A DNA stretch of 64,000 nucleotides from Stenocarpella maydis (taxonomy: Eukaryota > Ascomycota > Sordariomycetes > Diaporthales > Diaporthaceae): positions 227,211 through 291,210 of the forward strand of contig NQMI01000028.1 in NCBI GenBank assembly GCA_002270565.1, given 5' to 3'. This document shows positions 9,940-20,887 of this stretch, one piece after another (within the stretch, counting starts at the first letter, position 1; each line of letters opens with the position of its first letter). The position numbers were made by a program, and so were the translations under genes. Below the pieces are notes generated by a model. It had not been told where the DNA came from. It ran no database searches and was given only the letters and a program-made list of their open reading frames with translations.

Positions 9940-12900
9940 CTAGATCTGCAGCGGGGCCGCCTGGTCAACCAGAGTAAGCCAGTTGCCCTTCTCGTCCGCG
10001 CCCACAAGCCAGTCGTATGGGAACACTACGAGGTGGCCCTGGATCATCCCAAGCAGCCCCTCGCGCTGTTCCCTGGTCAGCAGCTCTTCCACAGGGGGCC
10101 GGTGACGGCTGCCCCGGGTGTTGGCGCGTCTGCGGCGCTTGACGGACCCCTGCACCCCCGGCATGGGCGTCGTCGAGGCCGAGCTGCCTGGTGGCCTGTC
10201 CGACATGGTCGCCGTGTCGTCAGGCGTGCTGAAGGTGGCACGACGGTCACGCTTGTCCGGCGTGGTCGCCCTGCTGGCCCCGGGAACGGCGAGCTTGGGC
10301 GGTGCTTCTACCGTGCTGCCATTGGTGTTGCTGTCCTCGCGCGCTGCCGCTGCTTTCTCTGGGTCCGCGGGTGCAGCCGGCGTTGGGATGAAGGGGCTAT
10401 TGCTGGGCGGCCCGAACGCAGGGCTGCCCATGGGTGAATTGATGGCACGCGCCGCAGCCGCAGCTCTTTCAACGTCAAGCCTCGAGTCTTGCCGGGCATG
10501 GCGATGCGCTGGTGATTCATCCTCTGTCGGGGACTTCTTAAGACCGCCAGCCAGTGGGGGCATGCTCTTACCAGGGTTGCCTTTGCCGGGGAATTTGTTT
10601 GAGAACGAGCGAGCGGCGACGACTGGCGGAGCTGGGACCGAGATACCCACTCCGGCAGACGTGGCTTCTGGAGGCGGCTTCTCGGATCCGCCGGTGTCAG
10701 CTGCTTCTCCCTGATCGCCTTTTGACGTCTCTCGTGGCCCCTCTTGTGCCTCCTGCAGTCGTTTCTGGTGGTCTATGTACTCAGTGTACTGGTCCCACTC
10801 CCTCACCTCGTTGTCGGGCATGCAGTGGAACACCTCTCTGTAGATCTTGGTATTGTTCTCTGCAATCCGGTACCAGACGTCCTCGTAGAAGGCCGGGTCC
10901 AGAGGATCCCGCATGCAATCCTTGTCAATGACGGCAGGCTTGATCTCGGCAGCCAGGGGATGCGACACGGACAAAATCGGCTCTCCATCTGCGTCAAGAA
11001 GTGGCGGCCCGCCAATATCCGTGTCATCACACTGTGGAAGGTCAGGGAGCTGGTTGGCCCTAGGAAGACCTAGTTGGTCGGTATTGCGGCGGTCCAGTGG
11101 AGGCATCGCAGCCTGACTGGGGCCTTCTCCAACCGAAGACGTCGCAGCTGGCTGCGGGCTCACGGACTTCTGGCTAAGGGCTGGGCTCTCGATGGTTCCC
11201 TTGCCCTCGGCGGAGATATTACGGAGGAGGTATTCTCTGCCACCGACGACAACGGTGTCTCTGCCCTGGTCTAGACCCTTCTCCTGTGCATCCTTCCAGC
11301 GATCGGGGCCAAACCCCTCGACCTCAGTCTTCCTTTCGGAGTCGGCTGGCGCATCCACGCTTTCTGCTTCCACGACGTTCGAGTCTGAGTTGGAAGACTT
11401 GGAGGAAGACTGGTCGCTGGTATCCATCCGCTGGAGGTCAACGTCATGGTTAATGCTGTGACCTCTCTCGACTGGAGGACGCGGTACACTCAGGTCCCCG
11501 TTAGCATCTGAACGCCTTGAGGTCTCTGAGCCCTCGGATTCACTGTGGTATATCCGGTCCATATCAGACTGGAAAGCCTCCTCGTTTTCCAGGTCCGCGT
11601 TTCTTTCTTCTTCGATGATCTCATCAACAGGAAGGCCAACATGCTCCCTCATGAGCCGCATGCGCAGGGTGTGCGCAAAACGGCCGACTTGGAAAGGCTT
11701 CCCCCCCATGGTCGACCATATCAAGTCAGTGTCCCTAACGACTGCGGCGACCTCGGAGTCACGAGAGCCCAGCATGGATCGCTCATTGATGTTGGCCGAG
11801 CCTATCAGGGCCACGCGGTCATCAACAATGATGAGCTTGGCGTGAATGTAGAGCTGTTCCGTGACATGCATCTTATTGGCGCCGATCTCGCCCCATTGCC
11901 GCAGGCTGAAGAACTGAATGTAATCTTCGGGATCAATGCCAGCAGCTCGTAGTCTGCCGAATATTGAGGACTCCCCGCGACATATGCTTCGGTATTGACA
12001 CTCCATGATGAGCCGGACGCTGGTACCCTCCTTCTCAGCCACGGTGTTCTGGAATCCGGGCATCAGCGGGATAAGTACAACGGCTTTCCAATCCTCGTCG
12101 TTCTCATGGGCTCGCTTGATACGGTCGACAAGCGCATCACCGATATTATTGACGATTGGCACGCCGAGCGCCTCGGTACTTGAGACGAAGAACTGATTCT
12201 CGATGTACACGAAATGCTCAGACTTTTCGATCATTTGAAGGTACGCGTTTTGAATACTGCACTCGGTGTGCTGTATTCCCAGCGACCAGGTCGATGCGGA
12301 TCGAAGGATCTGGACTTCGCATGTCCCTGTGAGGCCCATAGCCTCCAAATCTTCATGGCGGAAATCAGGCGGGGGAAGCAAGTAAGGCAGAGGCCGCGTT
12401 GGCTTCCGTCCGCGACGGAGATAGTTCCACCGCTGCACGAAGTGCCTTGTCAGGTCACGAGCGGGCTGACCGACCACTTGCATCGAGATGTCGTGCCACG
12501 GCATCCGTGGAATCTTTGCCCGGTCATACATCTCTTCATAGGGCTGATCAAGATTGAAGAAATCCTGCACCCTCGGGTTGGTGTAGTCCTTGCCTGGAAA
12601 CATCTGGACGTGCTCGGCATCCCGGGGAACGTTCTGCACCTCGTCCGGCTCAAAGCCTGTCGGCTTGTCGTCCGTAAGCTTGTGCTGGGGGGTATCCCAT
12701 CTACCAAAGCAAAGATCGATACCGCCGACAAATGCGATGTAATGGTCGACTATACAGATCTTCTCGTGGTGAGCAAAAAAGTACTGATTCTTCTTGTACT
12801 GGTTGGGTGATCTCTGCACGAAAATGTTCGGGTGCAAGTTGAGCAAGGACCGCTTTGTGTACTCGGAGTTGATGGGGACGGCGGCCTCAACGTTGCGGTA

Positions 12901-14961
12901 GACAATTACGAAAATCTTTACGCCTTCTTGCGCCTTCAACTGGAGGAGTCGGTCGAGACGCCACCTCTGGCTGATGCAAGGTGGCCTTCGCATGTATATC
13001 TCTGGGCTCAGCCACCAGTCGTGGATATAGATCACATCCTTTGCCATGGATATAGCCCGCGAGACATTCCACATGTAGTCACGCCCATCAACCAGCCACT
13101 GAGCATATACCTTCTGCCGGACGGGTGCAAAGCTGGCAAACCGAATCTTGTCCGATGCCCAGGGCGAATTTTGCTTCATCAGCTTGATGGACTCCTCGAA
13201 CTGCGGCAGGTCGTGCTGCTGGGCATATAGCTTGACCTTCCGCTCGGAGTTGATGATTGTCAGTTTGTGGTGGTGACTCTTCTTTGAAGACTCGGGATCG
13301 TTCAGGAAATCATCATCGTCTCCCACGTCTTGCCCCTCATGGTCAGACTTGGCCTTCTTGGAGCCTTTTCGACCGACCTGCTTCAGGCCTTTCCTCTTGG
13401 TGATAATCTCGAATTTGAAGTCCACCAGGACGACATCACATATATCGATGCTCTCTGGGGAGTCAACACATGCTATGTAGCTCTGCCGGATCAGGAACCA
13501 CTTGCGGTCTCTTCGGGTGACAGCCTTGGCCGGATTGACGATGCCGTTAGCTGGCCGTATCTGCATGAAACCTTCTTTTCCATGGTAGCCGCCCTCTGCG
13601 GCGAGGCGGACCCCCAGCGCAGAAAGCTCGAAGAAACGACAGAGGCGATTACTGTCTGGCCTGAACATAAGCCAGCGTATCATTTCCCGGAGGTACTTCT
13701 CCAGTGAGCGTCGCTGGAACGTGATATACTTGCGCTTCGCTTCATCAGCGTCCCTGGCAGCCTGGGCTTGGGCATCAGCCACGGCGCCCGTACCATCCTC
13801 CAGCATTGATGTATTGCGCCGCGGACTGAGGACATTCATGCGCGATCCCTTGCGCTTCTTCCCTGCACGACCCTCGGCTTCCGTGCCGGTACCCTCGGCG
13901 GCAGTCATCTCGCCGGCCGTGGCTTCGCCGGCTGTCATTTCGCCGGCCGCCACGGCCTCGGGCATCTCAGCAGGTTGGCCTTCGTCTTCTTCGTCACTGA
14001 AGTCCATTGCCTTGATACTGCGCAGGTAAGGGAAGGCCTTGGCTGGGAATTTGGGTTGCTTTGGTCCTACGCGGGCTCCGGGACGCTTCAGCCTCTCGGT
14101 GGTGACGCTGCCCTTGTACTTGAGATGCATGCGCACGATGTCTCCGATGCTCTTCTTCACTGTCCATATCATGCGATTTGGCCCATTGCCATACTCCAGA
14201 TGGATGGTGAAAAGGGTGTGTCGTTCACTGTCGCCTCGAACCACGCTGTCGCTGATGTTGACGCGGACCTGCTCGAGGAGCACGGGGATCTTCTTGTGGC
14301 CATGTTCGTCACGCTGGAGCATACTGGCAAACATGACTACGGCTGGCGCACCGGCCCGAAGCTCTCCCATAAGTTCAGTAGACTTGAGGTAGTCGATGCG
14401 CTCGCCTTTTCTGTGCCGTAGAAGACCCAAAGTATTCTTAACCTGCTTCCATCTGTGGCCGCCGAACGTCGAGTATCGATCCCCCCCAAAGCGTGGCCGG
14501 CGGGGCGTCTGCAATGCATCGCCATCTGACATACCACCTCCCGTAAAGACGCTCATGCCGCGGAAGTGGCTCCTGCGGGGTGTACCCACGACATCGTCTG
14601 CCTCCTCGGCGTCGACTGAACGACCCAGGTGTGAGTGGCCTCTTAGGGCGGAAGGCCTAGAAATGGCGCGTGCTTCGGATTCTGAGACAGCACCACGTTC
14701 ACGAGGGTCTGGCATGGTGGAGCGGCGTGGCAAGGAAGGAAAGCGACGGCCGCTTGGAGATGTTGTATGCGTCTTGGGGGTGGAGGGAACCGAGCCGGAA
14801 AACTGCCCTATGCGCCTTGGCAGGCGGCGCTTCTTCTTTGCGAACGCGCCATTAGACGGCCTTGAGGTTAGTTCGTCCGCCGTCTCCTCCACGTCGGCAT
14901 CATCGACATCGCTGGCGTATTGATGGAGATGCTGCGGTGGCTGGGGCCCTTCTGTCGCCAT
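9940..14961 (-). CDS. SPO14: phospholipase D, SPO14/PLD1 type
   Basis: Single 1673-aa frame without introns. After a basic, Ser-rich N-terminus, residues ~210-330 form a PX-like region, interrupted by low-complexity sequence. A PH-like region (GKEGFMQIRPANGIVNP… DRKWFLIRQSYIAC…) follows at ~430-590. Two HKD catalytic motifs are clear: HHEKICIVD (~730) and HAKLIIVDD (~1040), each followed by the GG/GS-type segment (FVGGIDLCFGRWD; IGSANINERSM). The protein ends PYDWLVGADEKGNWL…APLQI, the usual fungal PLD C-terminus. It cleaves phosphatidylcholine to phosphatidic acid and choline and acts on secretory and plasma membranes; in yeast it is needed for sporulation. Odd points: an Ala/Glu/Thr-rich near-tandem run (AGEMTAGEATAGEM) around 13890-13960 and a ~250-aa disordered insertion before the C-terminal tail. 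Confidence 0.95.
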   Translation of the reverse strand: MATEGPQPPQHLHQYASDVDDADVEETADELTSRPSNGAFAKKKRRLPRRIGQFSGSVPSTPKTHTTSPSGRRFPSLPRRSTMPDPRERGAVSESEARAISRPSALRGHSHLGRSVDAEEADDVVGTPRRSHFRGMSVFTGGGMSDGDALQTPRRPRFGGDRYSTFGGHRWKQVKNTLGLLRHRKGERIDYLKSTELMGELRAGAPAVVMFASMLQRDEHGHKKIPVLLEQVRVNISDSVVRGDSERHTLFTIHLEYGNGPNRMIWTVKKSIGDIVRMHLKYKGSVTTERLKRPGARVGPKQPKFPAKAFPYLRSIKAMDFSDEEDEGQPAEMPEAVAAGEMTAGEATAGEMTAAEGTGTEAEGRAGKKRKGSRMNVLSPRRNTSMLEDGTGAVADAQAQAARDADEAKRKYITFQRRSLEKYLREMIRWLMFRPDSNRLCRFFELSALGVRLAAEGGYHGKEGFMQIRPANGIVNPAKAVTRRDRKWFLIRQSYIACVDSPESIDICDVVLVDFKFEIITKRKGLKQVGRKGSKKAKSDHEGQDVGDDDDFLNDPESSKKSHHHKLTIINSERKVKLYAQQHDLPQFEESIKLMKQNSPWASDKIRFASFAPVRQKVYAQWLVDGRDYMWNVSRAISMAKDVIYIHDWWLSPEIYMRRPPCISQRWRLDRLLQLKAQEGVKIFVIVYRNVEAAVPINSEYTKRSLLNLHPNIFVQRSPNQYKKNQYFFAHHEKICIVDHYIAFVGGIDLCFGRWDTPQHKLTDDKPTGFEPDEVQNVPRDAEHVQMFPGKDYTNPRVQDFFNLDQPYEEMYDRAKIPRMPWHDISMQVVGQPARDLTRHFVQRWNYLRRGRKPTRPLPYLLPPPDFRHEDLEAMGLTGTCEVQILRSASTWSLGIQHTECSIQNAYLQMIEKSEHFVYIENQFFVSSTEALGVPIVNNIGDALVDRIKRAHENDEDWKAVVLIPLMPGFQNTVAEKEGTSVRLIMECQYRSICRGESSIFGRLRAAGIDPEDYIQFFSLRQWGEIGANKMHVTEQLYIHAKLIIVDDRVALIGSANINERSMLGSRDSEVAAVVRDTDLIWSTMGGKPFQVGRFAHTLRMRLMREHVGLPVDEIIEEERNADLENEEAFQSDMDRIYHSESEGSETSRRSDANGDLSVPRPPVERGHSINHDVDLQRMDTSDQSSSKSSNSDSNVVEAESVDAPADSERKTEVEGFGPDRWKDAQEKGLDQGRDTVVVGGREYLLRNISAEGKGTIESPALSQKSVSPQPAATSSVGEGPSQAAMPPLDRRNTDQLGLPRANQLPDLPQCDDTDIGGPPLLDADGEPILSVSHPLAAEIKPAVIDKDCMRDPLDPAFYEDVWYRIAENNTKIYREVFHCMPDNEVREWDQYTEYIDHQKRLQEAQEGPRETSKGDQGEAADTGGSEKPPPEATSAGVGISVPAPPVVAARSFSNKFPGKGNPGKSMPPLAGGLKKSPTEDESPAHRHARQDSRLDVERAAAAARAINSPMGSPAFGPPSNSPFIPTPAAPADPEKAAAAREDSNTNGSTVEAPPKLAVPGASRATTPDKRDRRATFSTPDDTATMSDRPPGSSASTTPMPGVQGSVKRRRRANTRGSRHRPPVEELLTREQREGLLGMIQGHLVVFPYDWLVGADEKGNWLTLVDQAAPLQI

Positions 14962-16049
14962 TGGCGTCGGAGTGGGAGGGTTGGTGGCGTCACGGGGACC
15001 GTGGAACCAAACCGAAATGCTAACTTCGGTGTTATGCTATAACGATGTAGCTCATTGGTGATGTTGGCAAGGAGGCTCAATGTTAGAGGGTATGCCTCTC
15101 TCTGTCGGTCCCAGGCGGCCCCTTGCAGCCAGCCAGCTCTCCTTGTGTGTGAGACGGGCGTTGGATGATGCTGGAGACAGTCATGAACAAGAGCCGGGAC
15201 GGAGAAAGACGTGCAAAACTTTTGGCCGTTTCGATTAGGGCGCGTGAAAATCGGTGAGGAGAAGGCGATAATGAGGGCGCAGTAGAAGAAGACGTCGGGC
15301 TCGGGAGACTTGGAAGCTATGAAGTCTCCCTTTCCACGAGATTTAGCGGTGGTTTAGGAGGTTGCCAGCAATCTGCCCAGGTGGCTAACAACAAGCTTGT
15401 GGAGACTAAGTAGGGGTCGAGCAGGGGTGGTTTCAGTGGAGGCAGGGGACCTAGGTCCACCCTGGCTGTTATCGGTCTGTCTGTTTTAGCACCGGGTACA
15501 CAGAGCAGCCAATCTCGCCTTGCAAGTGAGCGGCCCGGGTGTGATGTCACCCGCAGCTTGCCCGCGTGTTTCCCTCACATTAGCGTGGCCTATTTTGGTC
15601 CCCAGGCAAAATACTATGTAAAATGGCCCTCTAGCATCGGTGGAATACACATGGGCAACCCATCCTCGCAATCTCGTCGTCGATGTCTGGCGCACTGCGA
15701 TCCGCGCCTCACTCTAGCTCTCGAAATTGAACACACCGGGATCCAAAATAGCGGTGATCCGAATAACCTGGTGGCCAAGCCAGAATATGTCTGGGCTCAT
15801 CATGGCAAGCCAAACAAGGCCCAAACATGCAGCACACTCTAGTTTTATTTTTGGCCTGGCGGCATATGTGTTACTTTTGTGTTGCGGCATAGCCTTATCC
15901 GTCAGAAACATCTGATGATGGCTCTCTTGCTGCTGGATATTCTCTGCACTCGACTATACGGCCAGCAGAACAGACTGCAGTTGCGCAGCTTTCAATATAT
16001 AACTCTGATGTGCTAGACACCGAATTGAACAGCCAAATGCAAGGCTTGT

Positions 16050-16059
16050 TACCTAGGTA
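16050..16059. repeat. TACCTAGGTA palindrome, copy 2
   Basis: Perfect copy about 230 bp upstream of the gamma-tubulin start. Confidence 0.8.
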
Positions 16060-16130
16060 GTATAGACTACATGCCACAACCACGGCAGGAGGAACCTAGG
16101 GAATATCACAGAATGGGTGGACAGCTTAAA

Positions 16131-16140
16131 CCCTAACCCT
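16131..16140. repeat. short interstitial telomere-like repeat (CCCTAA)
   Basis: AAACCCTAACCCT about 150 bp upstream of the gamma-tubulin ATG. It matches 1.5-2 units of the TTAGGG repeat; CCCTAA boxes in promoters may also serve as regulatory elements. Confidence 0.5.
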
Positions 16141-16289
16141 ATTTTACCCTCTCAATTGCGGGGGGGGGGCTGGGGGTGGGAGAGACAGCAACAAGAGGGT
16201 CGCATCGCGTCTCGGTTTGACGCGTTGTGCTAGAGACGAGTGCAACTACATCCACATCTGGCAAGAGGTAGTGAGATATCCGGACGACC

Positions 16290-17926
16290 ATGCCCAGGTA
16301 GGTCGCGCACATCCCAGATCGGATTTGAAAAGTTCTGACCCCGAGAAGGGAGATCATTACGGTTCAGGCGGGCCAATGCGGCAATAGCAGTCAGTAAACC
16401 ATCCTGCATATCGACCCTCGGGTTCTGGCCAGCTACGCCGTGGGCATCCGGCAACCGACCTTGCTGACAGCTCCTAGTTGGCAGCCAGTTCTGGCAGCAG
16501 CTTTGCCAGGAGCACGGGATAGGCCAAGATGGAAATCTCGAGGATTTCGCAACCGAGGGCGGTGATCGGAAAGACGTCTTCTTCTACCAAAGCGACGATA
16601 CAAGGTATATCCCGCGGGCAATCCTTATCGACCTCGAGCCCCGAGTCATCAACGGAATACAGACTGGTCCTTTCAAGAACATCTACAATCCTGAGAACTT
16701 CTACGTCGGAAAAAACGGCGTGGGCGCCGCAAACAACTGGGGTGATGGGTACCAGACGGGCGAGACAGTATGCGAGGACATCATGGAGATGATAGACCGC
16801 GAGGCCGACGGCAGTGACTCGCTCGAGGTAGGCTCAACCATGGCACCAGGAGGTGGGCATTTCCACTGACGTGCCGCACAGGGTTTCATGATGCTGCATT
16901 CTATTGCTGGTGGCACAGGGTCTGGTCTAGGGTCCTTTCTGCTCGAGCGGTTGAACGACAGGTTCCCCAAGAAGATCATCCAGACATACTCTGTGTTCCC
17001 AGACACGACGAACGCCGGAGACGTTGTCGTGCATCCCTACAACAGTATGCTGGCCATGAGGCGGCTGACCCAGAACGCCGATTCCGTGGTTGTTCTCGAT
17101 AACGGAGCTCTTTCTCACATCGCGGCCGACAGGCTACACGTGCAAGAGCCCTCTTTCCAGCAGACGAACCAGCTTGTATCCACTGTCATGTCTGCCAGCA
17201 CAACAACACTGCGGTACCCTGGCTACATGCACAACGACCTCGTCAGCATATTGGCCTCGCTGATTCCCACACCTCGGTGTCATTTCCTAATGACCGCGTA
17301 TACACCATTCACGGGTGACCAGGTTGAGCAGGCAAAGACGGTGCGGAAGACGACGGTGCTGGACGTCATGCGGAGGCTGCTACAGCCCAAGAATCGGATG
17401 GTCTCTACCGTGCCGGGCAAGAAGAGCTGTTACATCTCTATTCTCAATGTCATCCAAGGCGAGGTGGACCCGACAGATGTGCACAAGAGTCTCCTCAGGA
17501 TCCGTGAGCGCAGGCTGGCACAATTCATTCCCTGGGGCCCGGCCAGTATACAGGTGGCTCTCACAAAGCGCAGTCCTTACATCCCGATGAGCCACCGCGT
17601 CAGCGGCCTCATGTTGGCAAACCATACAAGCATCGCAACTGTAGGTATACGTCTGGCGGCAGGTGATTATACATGGTTTCTAACGTTTCATACAGCTCTT
17701 CAAGCGGATCGTCAGGCAGTACGATGGCATGCGAAAGCGCAACGCGTTCATGGAGGGATACAAGAAAACCGCTCCGTTTTCCGACAACCTGAACGAATTC
17801 GATGAGTCACGAGAAGTGGTGACCGACCTCATTGCCGACTACGAGGCGGCTGAGGATGTAGATTACCTCAACCCGGACCTGGGCGAGAAGGCCACCTCGG
17901 CAGAGACCGACAAGCGTGTTGCGTAG
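16290..17926 (+). CDS. TUB4: gamma-tubulin
   Basis: Five exons: 16290-16297, 16349-16389, 16478-16827, 16882-17640 and 17696-17926, giving 462 aa, the normal length. The spliced N-terminus reads [20 protein letters not shown]. The tubulin signature GGTGSG appears in exon 4 ([16 protein letters not shown]), with gamma-type residues such as [13 protein letters not shown] and [14 protein letters not shown]. It ends in a non-acidic tail, unlike alpha- or beta-tubulin. It nucleates microtubules at spindle pole bodies in the gamma-tubulin complex. The first exon is only 8 bp (ATGCCCAG) and is inferred from the conserved MPREI start. The second intron uses a GTCAGT donor. Introns 3 and 4 end CACAG and ATACAG; intron 4 has a TCTAAC branch point. 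Confidence 0.95.
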
Positions 17927-18653
17927 AGATGGTGGGTCCCTGCGATGTCATCGGGGTCGGTTGAGGTTTGGGCAACGGCGTTTAGTGAGGGATTAAATCC
18001 GGAGTTGTTGGACTGGCTTGTGACTTTCTGAGAGTCCATCGAGTGGATCAGGCCCGTGGGCGTTTGTGGTAAGATACCAGGCTAAAGGATCCATGCCAGG
18101 ACCCATGATTCTCAATGTTTCGGGATGTCCCGCCCCTCCTATGAGCCGCAATCCTCCATCCTGTTCAAGAAGGAGGCCTGCGCGGTTCATGCCTGATGTG
18201 CCATTGCAAGCTCTGTGTAACAATTCCCTGGTCTTGGTGTCTCCATAGAAGGTGGCACGTGGGGGCAGGATGCGGCTGCAATTCTGGGCTGGCGATTGAT
18301 AGAGGATGACACACCATTTACGTCAACAGCGCGTAGGTGAGTGACGTAGCTCCCTTGAGAGCTACACCACCATCAACTTATAAGACGTTTTCTTTTGGGC
18401 CAGAACAGCCTGTCCGCCGTCTTCTACCTCATCATCATCAAACAAGATACCCATCAACCATAATCATCCTCGCAGTCGACAGACCCGAGCTTCTCCAAAG
18501 AAAGAACAAAACCACATCGCCCGTCACTCAGCCACAGCTCTCTCGACACCAAACAGTAAGCTACCATCGGCCCCTCCCCCTCTCCTCCGATGCGGTCTAG
18601 CACCCGCCAAACGATCTCTGTTAGAACTGAGGAGCTGACATCACCGTGCAGAG
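17927..18653. promoter_or_regulatory. promoter and 5' leader of the 91-aa protein gene, with a 5' UTR intron
   Basis: Downstream of gamma-tubulin. Pyrimidine- and CA-rich from ~18390. A good GT-AG pair (GTAAGC at 18558; GTGCAG ending 18651, with GAGCTGACA before it) would splice the leader two bases before the ATG at 18654. Introns just before the start are common in highly expressed fungal genes. Confidence 0.6.
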
Positions 18654-18929
18654 ATGACTCAGTCCAAGGCCGAGAAGATCGACAAGGTCAAGGCTGACCT
18701 GCCACTCCCTGAGCAGCCCCCCGTCCCATCTGACTGGAACTCCGCGGACGCTCGCACTGTCAACGTCGGGTCCGGCCGCGTCGAGACCGACATCTCGACC
18801 GGCGATGGCTCCACCGCCGGCCTGCGCGAGCCCGCCACCAGGCCGTCCGAGGAGGTCGATATGAGCAAGATCGGCCGTGAGGGCAAGGACAACCTGCCCG
18901 GCCCCCCAAAAGATGCTGCCGCGCGATAG
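18654..18929 (+). CDS. small conserved fungal protein of unknown function (91 aa)
   Basis: Polar, intrinsically disordered-looking 91-aa protein without cysteine, membrane segment or signal peptide. Features: KVKADLPLPEQPPVPSDWNS near the N-terminus, a VNVGSGRVETDIS segment and a C-terminal SKIGREGKDNLPGPPKDAAA. I recall similar small fungal proteins, but no function is known to me. The preceding 5' UTR intron and Pro/Gly-rich hydrophilic make-up suggest an abundant, possibly stress-related protein; that is inference only. Confidence 0.7.
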   Translation: MTQSKAEKIDKVKADLPLPEQPPVPSDWNSADARTVNVGSGRVETDISTGDGSTAGLREPATRPSEEVDMSKIGREGKDNLPGPPKDAAAR

Positions 18930-20887
18930 GTTGCGTAACCAACAGCGGACTCTTTCGCGTGTGCCCCGCGCGCACATGCACAAGGTGCGGAGCCTGGCTT
19001 GATTTGATCGTGTTTATGGCGTTCTCTAGAAGGGAGGGACAATGGATGGCATTGGGTTGACAACGCGAGCATGATCATGCACGTGAGGATCCGGGTACAT
19101 CGAGGAACCTCGCACGACGGAATGGCTTCTTTGGCATGTCAAATGGAATACATTGCATTGGCCAACTATTGTTCTCCCTTGGTGTGACTTGCCAGTGACT
19201 TATGCTTCCTTAAGTAACATTTCGTAATACCATAATTGCTATAAGCAGTCCGAGATTAGAAGCCTGTCCATGTGCGTTGGCCGCGTGAGGACCACTTTTG
19301 CTTAAGGTCCGGTCTCCTTGTCAGGTCCAATGATCCTGGAACAGGTCCCTGTGAAGAGAGTTTGGAGCTATCAGGCTATAATACAGATGGAGCACGACGA
19401 CCTCAACATGCGGAACCGCCTTCAACTTACCGTCAGCTTGTCGCTGTCAGTAATTCAACGGAGTGACCGAATTCGAAATGAACCGTACAGTTTATACTTC
19501 GTGCCAGCAGGTTCTTGAGTAAGAACATTGACCTGGAATCTAAATCGTAATTAAAGGGACGACCCTGACCACCAAGATATGCATCTTGCTACCACAGAGC
19601 TTCTCGTAGCTGTAAGCAAAAGATTCCTCGACGACACAGGGAAGTTTCTGGGGAAAGTAGGTTTAAATATCATTTCGTGTAGACTCAAGAGCGGCCAGAG
19701 GGAGTCAGTATCACATTCTCATGGGTTTCAACTGGCTCGTCTGCAGCATTTGCGTAACTGCCATTCTATCTGGTTGCCAGGGCAGCTTGCTGGAAGGAAC
19801 CTGGAACTGGCAACAGCTCCCAAGCTCCCTCCGCAGGATTAAAACATCGAAGCACCTCAAGCGCCTTAAGCACCCAGGCAAACCACCCACAATTTTCCAA
19901 CATCAAAATCACTCTGGCAAACAAAAAGTCACTTCTCCCCAGTTTGGTGGGCGTCACTCCAAAACAAAACCTCTTTGTCCGGGAACAAACCTTCCTTATC
20001 TATTACGCTCATCACCATCATCATCACCGACCCTTCCGCCAATCATACAACGATCGTTCGGCATCAAAGTCGAATCAAGTGCCCGTGTTCTAACACGCAA
20101 AATCCAACCATCACAACAATTCTTCAGGCGTGGTCGCTTAACCCATAGCGGAAGCTCCTCACAGTTCAGGTCGACGGGCAGAATCGATACCCGAGTATTG
20201 CTCGCCCTTCCACCTCTCTTTTCTGTGTTGTGGCCTTCAGCTCGAGCATATACCACTCCCCCTTTCCCCTTCTCTTCTTTTTCTTTCCCGTTTTCCCACC
20301 AGCTCCGAGGCACACTACTTCGATATTCCCTCTTCCCTCGTTACCCTTGCAAAAGCACTGGTCAGACTCTACAAGCGCAAGCGACTGCTTCCCACACCTG
20401 GCAGGACAAGTCTGGATGCCCCCAATCTCATAAACACAAACCTTTCTCTTCCGAAACACAAGCAAAACTCAAGGCACCTTCCTGCCTTTGAGTTTAATTC
20501 ACTCTCACCGCCCCAGCATCACTCTTGTGAGTCGCACCAAGACGGTGATCCTGTGCTCGACTTCATACCACACATTTGAGCATCACCGCCTGTAATCAAG
20601 ACCTTTGTGTGTACTCTTCTTGGCGTTGCACCCAAAGCGTATCCTTCGAGGCTCGCTAATGAAAACCCAATTCCTCTACCCGAAAACGCCGGTCCCTCTC
20701 TTGTGGCAATTTTGAACATTTAGACGACTCCTGGCCAACATTACTCTTCCCAAACCATCCGGTACTTGCACATTTGGCTCTCAGAAACTATGATTTCAAC
20801 TGAAGACTAATATTCTAAAGTAACAGAACTACCAAGGCAAAAACTGCCAAAAGAAGAAAGAAAAGAAAAAGAAAAAAAAAGGACACG
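18930..20887. other. long intergenic region and C/T/A-rich leader
   Basis: Nearly 2 kb with no recognisable gene. The right half (about 19850-20880) is low in G on the plus strand (many CA and CT runs) and ends in a purine run (AAGAAGAAAG…) just before the ATG at 20888: the look of a long fungal promoter/5' leader of a regulatory gene. Confidence 0.55.

Larger units (their letters stand above)
14962..16289. promoter_or_regulatory. divergent intergenic region between PLD and gamma-tubulin
   Basis: 1.3 kb between two divergently transcribed genes, so both promoters should lie here. No coding frame recognised. It holds a TACCTAGGTA palindrome (16050-16059), a related GACCTAGGTC (15449-15458), a short telomere-like CCCTAACCCT run at 16131 and a G-run near 16160. 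Confidence 0.6.
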
